Source: Cohnella mopanensis
GTDB taxonomy: Bacteria > Bacillota > Bacilli > Paenibacillales > Paenibacillaceae
Direction: 5' to 3'
NCBI RefSeq assembly: GCF_022352055.1
Contig: NZ_JAKRWM010000014.1
Location: forward strand, 217,998-281,997
DNA length: 64,000 nucleotides
A model generated the notes under the pieces. The model saw nothing but the letters and a program-made list of their open reading frames with translations. It did not search any database and was not told the DNA's origin. The position numbers were made by a program, and so were the translations under genes. The first letter of the stretch is position 1. Every line of letters begins with the position of its first letter. Shown in pieces: positions 7,958 to 15,889 of this stretch.

Positions 7958-8830
7958 ATGTCACGGTTAAACACAAATCAGTTATCCCTCGCATACGGCA
8001 GCCGGCAGATTGTGCAGGAGCTGAATTTAAGCGTGCCGGACGGTCTGATTACGGCGCTTGTAGGCGCGAACGGGTCAGGCAAATCGACGATCCTGAAGTC
8101 CATGGCTAGGATTCTTGCCCCTACTCAAGGGGGCGTTTATTTAGACGGCAAGCTGATTCATCGCCAACCGACGAAAGAAGTGGCTAAGCATCTGGCCATT
8201 TTGCCGCAAAATCCGTCATCGCCGGAAGGGTTGACGGTTCGCGAGCTCGTCTCGTTCGGGAGATACCCTCATCAGAAGGGATTCGGTAATCTGTCCGGGG
8301 AAGATAACCGGATGATCGATTGGGCTTTGCAAGCGACGGGAATGACGGAGTTCGGCACTAGGTCCGTCGACCACTTGTCCGGAGGACAACGCCAACGGGC
8401 ATGGATTGCGATGGCATTGGCGCAAGGAACGGAAGTGTTATTGCTCGACGAGCCGACGACGTTCCTAGACATGGCTCACCAAATGGAAGTCATGACTTTG
8501 CTGGAGAAGCTTAATAAGGAACAGAAGCGCACGATTATCATGGTCGTGCACGATTTGAACCATGCGGCCAGATATGCGCAACATCTCGTTGCTTTGAAAG
8601 CCGGTACGGTTCTGTATGAAGGACACCCGGAGGTCGTTATGACTTCCCAGATGCTGCGAGACGTGTTCAACATCGACGCCGACATTATCCCGGATCCGCG
8701 CACCGGTGCCCCTCTATGTCTGCCTTATGGGTTGGCTGGAGAACATTCTGAGCCGACGACCCCTACCCCTGTAACTGGCGAAAGCTCCCCCGCGGAATAT
8801 CGTGAGGAAAGAGTTCAAGCGATGGCTTAA
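7958..8830 (+). CDS. Siderophore-type ABC transporter ATP-binding protein (FecE/FhuC/YusV-like)
   Basis: About 290 residues with Walker [10 protein letters not shown], signature [17 protein letters not shown], Walker [13 protein letters not shown] and the switch His in [12 protein letters not shown], the exact pattern of FepC/FhuC/YusV subunits that energise ferric-siderophore and heme import. No permease or binding-protein gene lies next to it, so it is an orphan ATPase, like B. subtilis YusV, probably shared by several iron uptake systems. The Fur box over its promoter supports this. The last ~35 residues (Thr/Pro/Glu-rich) are an unstructured tail. ATG 7958 is preferred: ATG 7946 directly abuts the GGAGG. 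Confidence 0.88.
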   Translation: MSRLNTNQLSLAYGSRQIVQELNLSVPDGLITALVGANGSGKSTILKSMARILAPTQGGVYLDGKLIHRQPTKEVAKHLAILPQNPSSPEGLTVRELVSFGRYPHQKGFGNLSGEDNRMIDWALQATGMTEFGTRSVDHLSGGQRQRAWIAMALAQGTEVLLLDEPTTFLDMAHQMEVMTLLEKLNKEQKRTIIMVVHDLNHAARYAQHLVALKAGTVLYEGHPEVVMTSQMLRDVFNIDADIIPDPRTGAPLCLPYGLAGEHSEPTTPTPVTGESSPAEYREERVQAMA

Positions 8831-8902
8831 GGGGCGAAGTCGACTACCGGCAATAGGTTCATTGGATTTAGGTCCGAATAAAATATGAGATCTTACAATT
8901 CA

Positions 8903-8947
8903 CACCCTCCTCCTCCATTGTTAAAATGTAGAAAATGGAGAGGGGTG
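8903..8947 (+). promoter_or_regulatory. Possible hairpin masking the moxR ribosome site
   Basis: CTCCATT (8913-8919) is complementary to AATGGAG (8934-8940), and CACCC (8903-8907) to GGGTG (8943-8947). The 3' arm is the ribosome site GGAGAGGGGTG used by the GTG start at 8957. Regulation through this fold is only a suggestion. Confidence 0.35.
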
Positions 8948-8956
8948 TTTTTTGTC

Positions 8957-9919
8957 GTGGATAAACAGAAGCTGCAGCAGAATCTTTCGGCTGTTACTAA
9001 TAACGTAAACTCGGTGGTCATCGGGAAAGATCAGGTGCTGGAGCACCTTCTCATCGCGTTGCTTTCCTCAGGGCATATCATTCTGGAGGACGTGCCGGGC
9101 ACGGGGAAGACGCTGCTTGCCAAGACGTTGGCCCGTTCGCTGGATTGCCAGATGCGACGGATTCAATTTACCGCCGATTTGCTTCCTTCCGATGTGACGG
9201 GCATCAACTTCTATAACCAACAGGCTAGCCGGTTTGAAATGCGGCAAGGTCCCGTATTTACGAATTTGCTGCTCGCGGATGAACTGAACCGGGCGACGCC
9301 GCGTACCCAATCTAGCCTGCTGGAGTGCATGGAGGAGCGCCAGGTGACGATTGACGGAGTCACGTATCCGCTCGAATCTCCCTTCATGGTCATCGCAACT
9401 CAGAATCCGATCGATAATCACGGTACTTTTCCTCTTCCGGAAGCCCAATTGGACCGTTTCATGATGTGCGTATCGATGGGCTATCCGACGGAAGAGGAGG
9501 AGCAGGCGATATTGCGGCGGTTTACGGCCCTTAATCCGTTAGATTCGCTCCAACCTGCCATCAGCCAGCAAGAAATCATTGAACTGCAAAGCCTTGTGCC
9601 GCAAGTATTCGTTAGCGACGAGGTGTACCGTTATTTAATAGCGATCGTATCGGCTACGCGCAATCATCCGGAAATCTCGTTCGGAGTCAGTCCAAGAGGG
9701 AGCTTGCAGCTGTTGAAGGCGGCCCAAGCCCGCGCGTTGCTGCAAGGACGGGATTTCGTGCTGCCCGATGACGTCAAATCGTTAATTAAGCCGGTGTTCG
9801 CGCATCGGATTATACTCAAGGACACTTATCGGGGCGAGACGAATCGCGCAGATCAACTCCTCGAACGCTTGGTCGCCGGCATTCCCGTTCCGACCGAAGC
9901 CGCGTTGGAGTCGAGGTAA
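8957..9919 (+). CDS. MoxR-family AAA+ ATPase
   Basis: About 320 residues of the MoxR/RavA AAA+ class. Walker A VPGTGKTLLAKTLA, Walker B LLLADELNRATPRTQSSLLECMEE and sensor region ATQNPIDNHGTFPLPEAQLDRF are all present. MoxR proteins act as chaperone-like ATPases on partners encoded next to them, typically DUF58 and transglutaminase/DUF4129 proteins, as here. GTG 8957 is the start because GGAGAGGGGTG lies nine bases upstream; a longer frame from 8885 has no ribosome site and a Pro-rich non-conserved extension. The stop is two bases before the DUF58 start. Confidence 0.9.
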   Translation: MDKQKLQQNLSAVTNNVNSVVIGKDQVLEHLLIALLSSGHIILEDVPGTGKTLLAKTLARSLDCQMRRIQFTADLLPSDVTGINFYNQQASRFEMRQGPVFTNLLLADELNRATPRTQSSLLECMEERQVTIDGVTYPLESPFMVIATQNPIDNHGTFPLPEAQLDRFMMCVSMGYPTEEEEQAILRRFTALNPLDSLQPAISQQEIIELQSLVPQVFVSDEVYRYLIAIVSATRNHPEISFGVSPRGSLQLLKAAQARALLQGRDFVLPDDVKSLIKPVFAHRIILKDTYRGETNRADQLLERLVAGIPVPTEAALESR

Positions 9920-9921
9920 CC

Positions 9922-10905
9922 ATGGCGGTTCTTGTCTGGGTCGTTCTAGTGATGGCCGTGCTCTATCTCCTGCAAAAGTTCTTGTATCTCGCAATCGGGC
10001 TTAAATCGATTTCTTATGATCGCATCTTTAGCTCGTCCCGTGTTTACGCAGGCGAAACGGTGTGGATGCAAGAAACCCTCTCCAATCGCAAAAGGCTACC
10101 GCTGCCGTGGCTGCGCGTGGAGTCTCAGTTACCCGCCCAGCTCGTGTTCAAGCACCGTGAGGCGGATATGTCGATCAATCGCGGGGATCAACTGCAGAAC
10201 CATGCCAGCTTGTTCAGCGTCCCGTCCTATACGGAAATCGTTCGAAAGCATGAGATCGTCTGTCCGCAACGGGGAAAGTATCGGATTGCCTCTTACACGT
10301 TATCGCTTGGAGACGTGATCGGCGTGACCGGAAAGTCGATCCGACAGAGCGCGGACTGCGAGATTGTCGTCTTACCTAAGGTGAAAGAATTAAGCGACTT
10401 TCCTCTGGATGCCAGAAAATATTTGCAAAGCGTAAGAAGCATGATCAGCCCGGTTATGGAGGATCACTATTACGTTGCGGGAATCCGACCTTATAGACAG
10501 GGTGATTCCTTCCGAATGGTAAATTGGAACGCGACGGCCAAGTCCGGTGAACTTCTCGTACATAAGAGGGAGAGCATGCAGGATAATGATCTTACGATCA
10601 TCTTAAACGCGGAATTGCACGATTCTATACACAACTTACGTACTACCCAAGAAATCTACGAGGATGCGGTCAGTTACGCGGCTTCTGCCGCGCAGTACAT
10701 CATTTCCGGCGGCGGTAAGATCGGATTCTTGTATAACGGGACCGTCGAAGGACATTCGGGGATGATATTCCGCGTCCCGGTGAAATCCGGGGCCTCGCAT
10801 ATGGATAGGCTGTTGGAAGCGATGGCCGGCTTTCAACCCGTTACGACGCTTGGGCTGACGTATTTGCTAGAGCCAATTGGTAGAGGAACGGACACGCGGA
10901 CTTAA
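9922..10905 (+). CDS. DUF58 (von Willebrand A-like) protein, truncated by a frameshift
   Basis: 327 residues as it stands. Two N-terminal hydrophobic stretches are followed by a beta-rich region and the DUF58 motif IRPYRQGDSFRMVNWNATAKSGELLVHKRE near residue 190-220. DUF58 proteins partner with MoxR ATPases; the role is unknown in this group, though cell-envelope functions are suspected. The frame ends at TAA 10903 in a non-conserved IGRGTDTRT tail, while the expected C-terminus continues in the +1 frame to TGA 11018. Removing one G of the GG at 10879-10880 restores PIVEERTRGLNYMLISAF and a 4-base ATGA overlap with the next gene. Either a real mutation or a base-calling error. Confidence 0.82.
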   Translation: MAVLVWVVLVMAVLYLLQKFLYLAIGLKSISYDRIFSSSRVYAGETVWMQETLSNRKRLPLPWLRVESQLPAQLVFKHREADMSINRGDQLQNHASLFSVPSYTEIVRKHEIVCPQRGKYRIASYTLSLGDVIGVTGKSIRQSADCEIVVLPKVKELSDFPLDARKYLQSVRSMISPVMEDHYYVAGIRPYRQGDSFRMVNWNATAKSGELLVHKRESMQDNDLTIILNAELHDSIHNLRTTQEIYEDAVSYAASAAQYIISGGGKIGFLYNGTVEGHSGMIFRVPVKSGASHMDRLLEAMAGFQPVTTLGLTYLLEPIGRGTDTRT

Positions 10906-11020
10906 CTATATGCTTATCTCGGCATTCATCGATCCGAAGCAGGAACAATTGATTCGCCGGCTTCGTAGCCAAGGCAGTACGGTGCAACTCCTGCTGGTGG
11001 ATAAGGGGGTGCCTAGATGA
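10871..11020 (+). pseudogene. Out-of-frame C-terminal segment of the DUF58 gene
   Basis: The +1 frame is open only from 10871 (a TAG at 10868 closes it upstream) to TGA 11018-11020. It encodes a family-like ending, NYMLISAFIDPKQEQLI and QGSTVQLLLVDKGVPR, that has no start or ribosome site of its own. It fits as the missing ~45-residue end of the DUF58 protein and would couple translationally to the DUF4129 gene through ATGA. Confidence 0.75.
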
Positions 11021-12306
11021 AGGGGAGTTTAACGCCTAGATCCTCCGGGATTGGAAAAATGGTATGGCGCATATTCGTAGAGTTGATGATCTGGCTCCCC
11101 TTGGTGTTGATATTTACGACCAAGATGGAAGTTCGGGACAGGGTCATTACGGTGGGGATCATTCTACTTTTTATTGCCTTGGGATTATTGGTCAATCGAT
11201 TCCCCCCGCTGTGGCGAAGATTAGCTATGATTTCAATAATCATTGCTCTAATCGGACTTGGGATCGGGCAGTATACGAATCTTCTTCCTGTTTTCCTTTG
11301 GCTGGGTATCGTGCTCTGGAGAGGGCGATTCGTTACGTTGGGGCATTGGCATTACGGCCTTGCGTTCTGCGTCTGCTGCGCCGGTCTTATCGTGGGTTCG
11401 AAAGTGGGAGCTTGGGCCGATTATCGAATCGCATTCATCGTATTGGCTGTCGTGTGGGTAGTCCAATTTTTCTACGTGCTTAATAGAGGGTTGGTCGAGA
11501 ACGCGGGGCTCCATAATGGTATCCTTACGAGTCCGGTCAAGAAGGCCAGCCGGAATTACTTATTGATTTTCTTAGCTATAGGCGTAGTCGTCATCGCTCT
11601 TACCGCCAGCTACGGAGAGCGTTGGCTAACGCCGAAGCAAGTGAAATGGGAGAGACCGACCGGGCAAATCGAGCAGCCTATCCCACCTCCCGAATCCATG
11701 GATATGCCGGATTGGATGAACGAGCTGGCCAAGAAACAAGGAAAGCCGTCCGTCCTGTGGGATTATGTATTCTGGGCGCTCATAGCAGCAGGGGCATACG
11801 GAGTGTTCTGGTTTGTGCGGCTCGGGTGGAAGGAAAGAAGGACCTGGCGCGAGATTATTCGGCTGATCCGGGCATGGTTCCTAAGAGAGAAGAAGGCGGA
11901 AGAGCTTCCCTACGTGGAAGAACACCGAAGCCTGCGGAAGGAAAAGAAAGAGGGGCAAAGCTTCTTCGATTCCCTCTTCCGTAGACATGGCCGAAAAGTG
12001 AATTGGGATCAGCTCAGCAATCCGGAGAAGGTTCGCCGCCTTTACGAAGAGGCGATAATGACCGGGATCGAGCAGGGCTATACGTTCCGACCCAGCGATA
12101 CGCCATCCGAAACGCTGGAGGGGTTAGAAACCTGGCGGGAGGCTCTGCCGACATCCTCTAAGAAGGAGAAGAACGTCGATTATTGGAGTCGTTTCCTGCA
12201 AATTCGGAGGGTATTGCTTAAACTATACGAGAAAGCCAAGTATAGTCCTCACGAAGTCACCTCGCAGGAGGCTGAGAGCTTGAAGGAGCAGATATCGGAC
12301 CGTTAA
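11017..12306 (+). CDS. DUF4129-domain membrane protein lacking a transglutaminase core
   Basis: 429 residues. About six membrane segments occupy residues ~15-205, then a short extracytoplasmic stretch with Pro (QIEQPIPPPESMDMPDWMNELAKK), one more membrane helix near 250-270, and a cytoplasmic C-terminus with the DUF4129 pattern (VRRLYEEAIMTGIEQGY...SDTPSETLEGL). In MoxR-DUF58 loci the third gene usually encodes TgpA-like protein: N-terminal helices, a transglutaminase Cys-His-Asp core, one helix and DUF4129. Here the core of roughly 150-250 residues is absent while everything around it remains. ATG 11017 overlaps the restored DUF58 stop. Confidence 0.78.
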   Translation: MKGSLTPRSSGIGKMVWRIFVELMIWLPLVLIFTTKMEVRDRVITVGIILLFIALGLLVNRFPPLWRRLAMISIIIALIGLGIGQYTNLLPVFLWLGIVLWRGRFVTLGHWHYGLAFCVCCAGLIVGSKVGAWADYRIAFIVLAVVWVVQFFYVLNRGLVENAGLHNGILTSPVKKASRNYLLIFLAIGVVVIALTASYGERWLTPKQVKWERPTGQIEQPIPPPESMDMPDWMNELAKKQGKPSVLWDYVFWALIAAGAYGVFWFVRLGWKERRTWREIIRLIRAWFLREKKAEELPYVEEHRSLRKEKKEGQSFFDSLFRRHGRKVNWDQLSNPEKVRRLYEEAIMTGIEQGYTFRPSDTPSETLEGLETWREALPTSSKKEKNVDYWSRFLQIRRVLLKLYEKAKYSPHEVTSQEAESLKEQISDR

Positions 12307-12325
12307 GCGGCTCCTTCTTAGGATT

Positions 12326-12356
12326 AGGCCAACCCGTAATCGCGGGTTGGCCTTTT
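12326..12356 (+). terminator. Intrinsic terminator after the moxR operon
   Basis: GGCCAACCCG (12327-12336) pairs with CGGGTTGGCC (12343-12352), loop TAATCG, then TTTT. It ends the operon and separates it from the convergent AEC transporter gene. Confidence 0.88.
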
Positions 12357-12363
12357 GTGCCTA

Positions 12364-13287
12364 TTAGGCAAAAAAATAGGTGGATAAATAGATAACTAAC
12401 GTCAGAGTAACGCTGCTGCACAGGGTCGATACAAGAACGGCTTGGGCGGCGAATTCCGGTTCATTGCCGTACTCCAACGCGAGTGCCGCACTATTCCGCG
12501 AGGTTGGTATGGCGCTTGCGATGAAGAGCGCTTGCGCGACGATCCCATCGACATGAAATAAACTAAGAAGGGAGAACGCGAATAACGGAGCTACGAGCAG
12601 ACGAATGAAGGTGCTAAGAAGCACTCTGCTCGTGTTTTTGTACAGTTTGGCTCCGGCCATCTGCGCGCCGATGGATACCAAAGCCAGCGATAGCATCCCT
12701 CCGGCCACGGTATGCAAGGGAATCTCAACCGAATCGGGAAGCGGGATATGAAGGAGATTAAACAGAATACCCGCGACGAGAGCGTACAGGATCGGCATTC
12801 TGACGAACTGGCGCAACGTTTTGGACGCTCCGATGCTGGCGGCGCTCGCGTTGAATAAGCCGAACGTGAAAGTCAGAGCGATCTCGAACAACACGACCAT
12901 CATCTGCACGGACATCGCGAAGGGATCGCTATGGAAAACATATCCGTTAACCGGAATGCCGATGTTGCCGTTATTGGTCAAGATAATGCTGTTGGAGAAG
13001 CTGGCTGCGGTTGGGCGATTATGCTTCAGCATCCGGCTGATACCATTACCGAGCAAGAAGAGAATAATAAATTGCGCGATCAGTAAGCCGAAGATAATGA
13101 GCAGTAGATGCAAAGAGATACTGGCTTCATATACCGTGATGAACGTGAGTGCCGGGATGTAATAGTAGAGAATGAGCCGGGAGAAGGTTTTCATCTCGAA
13201 TTGAAAGAACCTCTGCAGCACGACGCCGACTCCGATGAGAATGACGAGGGGCAATATTATTTCTTCGATAATGTGAAGGAAAACCAT
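12364..13287 (-). CDS. AEC-family (auxin efflux carrier type) transporter
   Basis: About 307 residues, strongly hydrophobic throughout, with ten or so membrane segments in the two-bundle AEC pattern. The conserved NNGNIGIPVNGYVF motif near residue 105-120 matches the broken-helix region of AEC/PIN-like carriers, and a second Pro/Ser-rich break (IPTSRNSAALALEYG) lies near the C-terminus. Bacterial members export malate, malonate or other small organic acids; the substrate here is not predictable. ATG 13287 has AGGGTGA upstream; GTG 13296 is a poorer choice. It begins ten bases after the UPF0173 stop, so the two genes are co-transcribed. Confidence 0.85.
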   Translation of the reverse strand: MVFLHIIEEIILPLVILIGVGVVLQRFFQFEMKTFSRLILYYYIPALTFITVYEASISLHLLLIIFGLLIAQFIILFLLGNGISRMLKHNRPTAASFSNSIILTNNGNIGIPVNGYVFHSDPFAMSVQMMVVLFEIALTFTFGLFNASAASIGASKTLRQFVRMPILYALVAGILFNLLHIPLPDSVEIPLHTVAGGMLSLALVSIGAQMAGAKLYKNTSRVLLSTFIRLLVAPLFAFSLLSLFHVDGIVAQALFIASAIPTSRNSAALALEYGNEPEFAAQAVLVSTLCSSVTLTLVIYLSTYFFA

Positions 13288-13297
13288 GAGAGTCACC

Positions 13298-14008
13298 CTA
13301 TCCGCGTTGTGCTAAGATTTGTTTGATAGTTAGCGTTTGTCCAGGCTCCATAACCCGTCCTTGGATTCCTTGGGCCGCTAGCCTATTCGTAAAATCGCGG
13401 CCGTCTTGCCGAATGGCCGGGAAGGTATTGAAGTGGATGGGAACGACGCACTTGGCTTGCAGCCATTGCGCGGCGGTAATCGCGTCCGACGGTCCCATTG
13501 TGAACCGGTCGCCGATCGGCAAGAAGGCGAGATCGATCGGTTGACGCTCTCCAAGCCATTTCATGTCCCCGAACAAACCTGTATCTCCAGCGTAGTAGAT
13601 CGTATAGTCTTCGATCGTAAGCAGAAAGCCCACCGAAACTCCCATACTCAAGCTTTCTCCAGACGTATCCGTCACGGATGAGCTATGCAAAGCGGGAGTC
13701 ACGTAAACTTTGCCGAAATCGAAGTTCCATTCCCCTCCGATGTTCATGATCTCGACGTCTACACCCTGCTTCCCCATATGAAGGGCAAGCTCTTCCGCCG
13801 CGATGATGGGGGCGTTATTTTGTTTTGCAATGGCAACGGCGTCGGTGATATGATCAGTATGACCATGCGTCAGCAGGACGTAATGCGCTTGGATTTGTTC
13901 CGGTCGCGTGACGGCGACGGGATTGCCTGTCAAGAAAGGATCGAGAATAATCGAGCTTTCCCCTGTCATGATTTGGATACAAGAATGTCCGTGATAGCGA
14001 ATGAGCAT
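13298..14008 (-). CDS. UPF0173 metal-dependent hydrolase (metallo-beta-lactamase fold)
   Basis: 236 residues with the metallo-beta-lactamase metal motif THGHTDH (His48, His50, Asp52, His53), a later His in TPALHSS, Asp in YYAGDTGLFGD and a C-terminal IHFNTFP. This is the pattern and length of the UPF0173/YtkL family of predicted hydrolases, whose natural substrate is unknown. It is the first gene of a two-gene minus-strand operon with the AEC transporter and is divergent from the PaaX-like regulator. Confidence 0.87.
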   Translation of the reverse strand: MLIRYHGHSCIQIMTGESSIILDPFLTGNPVAVTRPEQIQAHYVLLTHGHTDHITDAVAIAKQNNAPIIAAEELALHMGKQGVDVEIMNIGGEWNFDFGKVYVTPALHSSSVTDTSGESLSMGVSVGFLLTIEDYTIYYAGDTGLFGDMKWLGERQPIDLAFLPIGDRFTMGPSDAITAAQWLQAKCVVPIHFNTFPAIRQDGRDFTNRLAAQGIQGRVMEPGQTLTIKQILAQRG

Positions 14009-14038
14009 TTGAAATCACATCTCCCTTTGTTTATAATA

Positions 14039-14074
14039 AAAATATAAACGTTCGTTGAATAATAAGTTATATTT
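14039..14074. promoter_or_regulatory. AT-rich imperfect inverted repeat in a divergent promoter region
   Basis: AAATATAAAC and GTTATATTT face each other around the midpoint of the 121-bp gap between the UPF0173 and PaaX-like genes. It may be an operator of the adjacent regulator, but AT-richness makes chance similarity plausible. Confidence 0.3.
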
Positions 14075-14129
14075 ATTTCGTGGTGCTGTCAACTCTATTT
14101 TTCAATTTTTTCCTTAGGGGGTTCTTTTT

Positions 14130-14924
14130 GTGTTATCCGTCGAGAAGCAAATCCTCTATTTAATTTCGCGTGCGGAGAGCCTATCCGCCAAGGAGCTTAT
14201 CCGGATTTACGAGGGACGCGGCATCGGCGCGCAGATCGTAAGGAACGCGTTGACGCGGCTGAAGAAGGACCGTTATGCGGAAGTAACCGCGCGTTCGATG
14301 TATGCCGCTACTGGACTCGGCCGGGAGTATGTCGCCTCGATCAACCGGAAGCCGGGGCAATACGAACGGGAATGGGACGGAACTTGGTACTTCGTTATGT
14401 TCGAAATCCCCGAGGCGGAACGCAAGAAACGGGATGGATTTCGTGCGGATCTGGTGCAGCTCGGGTATGGCGGTTTGTATAAAGGGGTTTATGCTTCTCC
14501 GTGGCAGTACACGGAGGAGGTGCTTCGCCTTGGCGAAGTTCATGAGGTGCTCCCTTATTTGTCTTTGACCAAAGGGAGTTATCTGTTTAATCCGGTTACT
14601 TCCTTGCAAGCTCAGGCCATTTGGGATTTAGACAGGGTCGAAAGATTGTACGAGGAGAAGAGGGTTTGGTTCGATAACGCCTTTATACCTTCCTTAGGCG
14701 GAGTGATGGAGTCCGATCCGGATTACGATTTGCGGCTGTTTCTTAGCTTTCTTGAGCTGGGAGACGTCCTAGCGGAATTAGGTTTGCGGGATCCGATGCT
14801 TCCTAAAGAACTGCTCCCGGACACTTGGACGAATGGGATGACCATCGCGTTGTTCAATGAGAAGTTAAGATGGATCGCCAATCAAATTCCGAATGATTCG
14901 GCCTATCGCAGGTTCGTGGTATAG
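14130..14924 (+). CDS. PaaX-like transcriptional regulator
   Basis: 264 residues. An N-terminal winged-helix region (LYLISRAESLSAKELIRIYEGRGIGAQIVRNALTRLKKDRY) is followed by the central PaaX domain with WDGTWYFVMFEIPEAERKKRDGFRADLVQLGYGGLYKGVYASP, and the C-terminal PaaX domain. PaaX in E. coli represses phenylacetate degradation and responds to phenylacetyl-CoA. No paa catabolic genes are nearby, except that the PaaK-like adenylase lies 8 kb away, so the target is unknown. Start is GTG 14130 with AGGGGG eight bases upstream. A candidate operator lies in the upstream divergent gap. Confidence 0.82.
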   Translation: MLSVEKQILYLISRAESLSAKELIRIYEGRGIGAQIVRNALTRLKKDRYAEVTARSMYAATGLGREYVASINRKPGQYEREWDGTWYFVMFEIPEAERKKRDGFRADLVQLGYGGLYKGVYASPWQYTEEVLRLGEVHEVLPYLSLTKGSYLFNPVTSLQAQAIWDLDRVERLYEEKRVWFDNAFIPSLGGVMESDPDYDLRLFLSFLELGDVLAELGLRDPMLPKELLPDTWTNGMTIALFNEKLRWIANQIPNDSAYRRFVV

Positions 14925-14980
14925 CCGAATAGAGGGCCAAGGGATAGTTTCATCCAACTAAATAGTTGTGCAAAAACAAA

Positions 14981-15008
14981 GAAGACCCGCATCCGCGGGT
15001 CTTCTTAA
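14981..15008 (-). terminator. Intrinsic terminator for the NlpC/P60 gene
   Basis: GAAGACCCGC (14981-14990) and GCGGGTCTTC (14995-15004) form a perfect stem with a 4-nt loop. On the minus strand it is followed by TTTGTTTTTG, so it mainly ends the NlpC/P60 transcript; on the plus strand it may also stop the regulator transcript. Confidence 0.85.
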
Positions 15009-15025
15009 ATATTGCATGAAAAACG

Positions 15026-15532
15026 TTATTGCGGTTTAACTGCCGCTGCAACTTCAACGGCTTCTGGCTCGGTAGCTAATTTCTTGTACGATCCGTCGCT
15101 CAGGATGCGACGAGCGCCAAGATAACGCTTAGCGTAATAGCTCTCGTCCAAGGACGTGATGGTAACGCCTTTGGATGCTGCATGCGCGAAGTTGTTGTTG
15201 CCAACATAGATTCCGACATGCGAGACTCCGCTGCCACTCGTATTGAAGAATACGAGATCTCCTGCACGAAGGTCCTCTGTAGCGACCTTGGACGCTTTTT
15301 CCCAGCTGAACAAATCTCTGGAAGTACGAGGCAAATCGATACCAAGCTCATTGAATACATACCCCGTAAATCCGGAGCAATCAAATCCGCTCGTAGTCGT
15401 TCCGCCGTATTCGTAGTTGATTCCGATGAGAGGTGCAACAGCCTTGTCTAACTTGGAGTCTGCGAATGCGCTGCTTACCTGTACAGCTAAGAGTACTGCT
15501 AGGGAAAACAAAAACACTGACACTTTGCGCAA
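15026..15532 (-). CDS. Secreted NlpC/P60 peptidoglycan endopeptidase
   Basis: 168 residues. A signal peptide (hydrophobic core FLFSLAVLLAVQVSSAFA) would be cleaved after residue 24. The NlpC/P60 core follows: catalytic Cys52 in FDCSGF, His105 in SHVGIYVG and a polar residue region around His117, preceded by YEYGGTT. Such enzymes cut D,L-peptide bonds in cell-wall stem peptides. There are no SH3 or LysM wall-binding repeats, so this is a minimal single-domain member. Its mRNA leader is a c-di-AMP riboswitch, so expression should fall when c-di-AMP is high, linking wall hydrolysis to turgor and potassium status. Confidence 0.9.
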   Translation of the reverse strand: MRKVSVFLFSLAVLLAVQVSSAFADSKLDKAVAPLIGINYEYGGTTTSGFDCSGFTGYVFNELGIDLPRTSRDLFSWEKASKVATEDLRAGDLVFFNTSGSGVSHVGIYVGNNNFAHAASKGVTITSLDESYYAKRYLGARRILSDGSYKKLATEPEAVEVAAAVKPQ

Positions 15533-15540
15533 AACCGGTG

Positions 15541-15673
15541 ACTCCTTCCAATGCCTACGAGGTTAGCTGGAGGGTTCGGTAGAAGGTTCCCCTATGGCTC
15601 CTGTGAAGCAAAGCCAATTCACCCGTATTAATGGTTCCCCCGTTTCCCGTTTGCGCGGGAACTCGGCAATTTT
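15541..15673 (-). promoter_or_regulatory. Cyclic di-AMP riboswitch (ydaO/yuaA type)
   Basis: Read on the minus strand, the leader contains the conserved blocks of the ydaO-yuaA element in order: GGGGGAACC, GGGTGAATT, ATAGGGGAACCTTCTACCGA, ACCCTCCAGCTAACCTCGTA and GGC, ending just before the ribosome site GGAAGGAG of the NlpC/P60 gene. In other Bacillota this riboswitch turns off cell-wall hydrolase and ion transport genes when c-di-AMP binds. Assignment is by recognition of the conserved sequence. Confidence 0.93.
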
Positions 15674-15811
15674 TGATTTCTTAGCTTTATATATTCGGTT
15701 ATCGTGACGAATTTCCTGCAAATGCTAAATGAGAATTCCTTAATCTGGAGTGTAAAACTAGGAATGGATCCCCCCCTTATTGCCTATATTTATCCCGCCG
15801 ATAATAACGCC

Positions 15812-15848
15812 AAACCCCGGTCGCGGCCTGAAAGAGGCGCAACCGGGG
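15812..15848 (-). terminator. Probable terminator of the membrane protein/M1 peptidase operon
   Basis: CCCCGGT (15815-15821) pairs with ACCGGGG (15842-15848), extended by GCG/CGC inside. The minus-strand T run is short (TTTGG), so termination is probable rather than certain. Between here and the riboswitch (15674-15811) nothing else is recognised. Confidence 0.45.
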
Positions 15849-15889
15849 AATGTCCCGGGTCAATTATTGTCGAATGGGACGAGAGAAGC

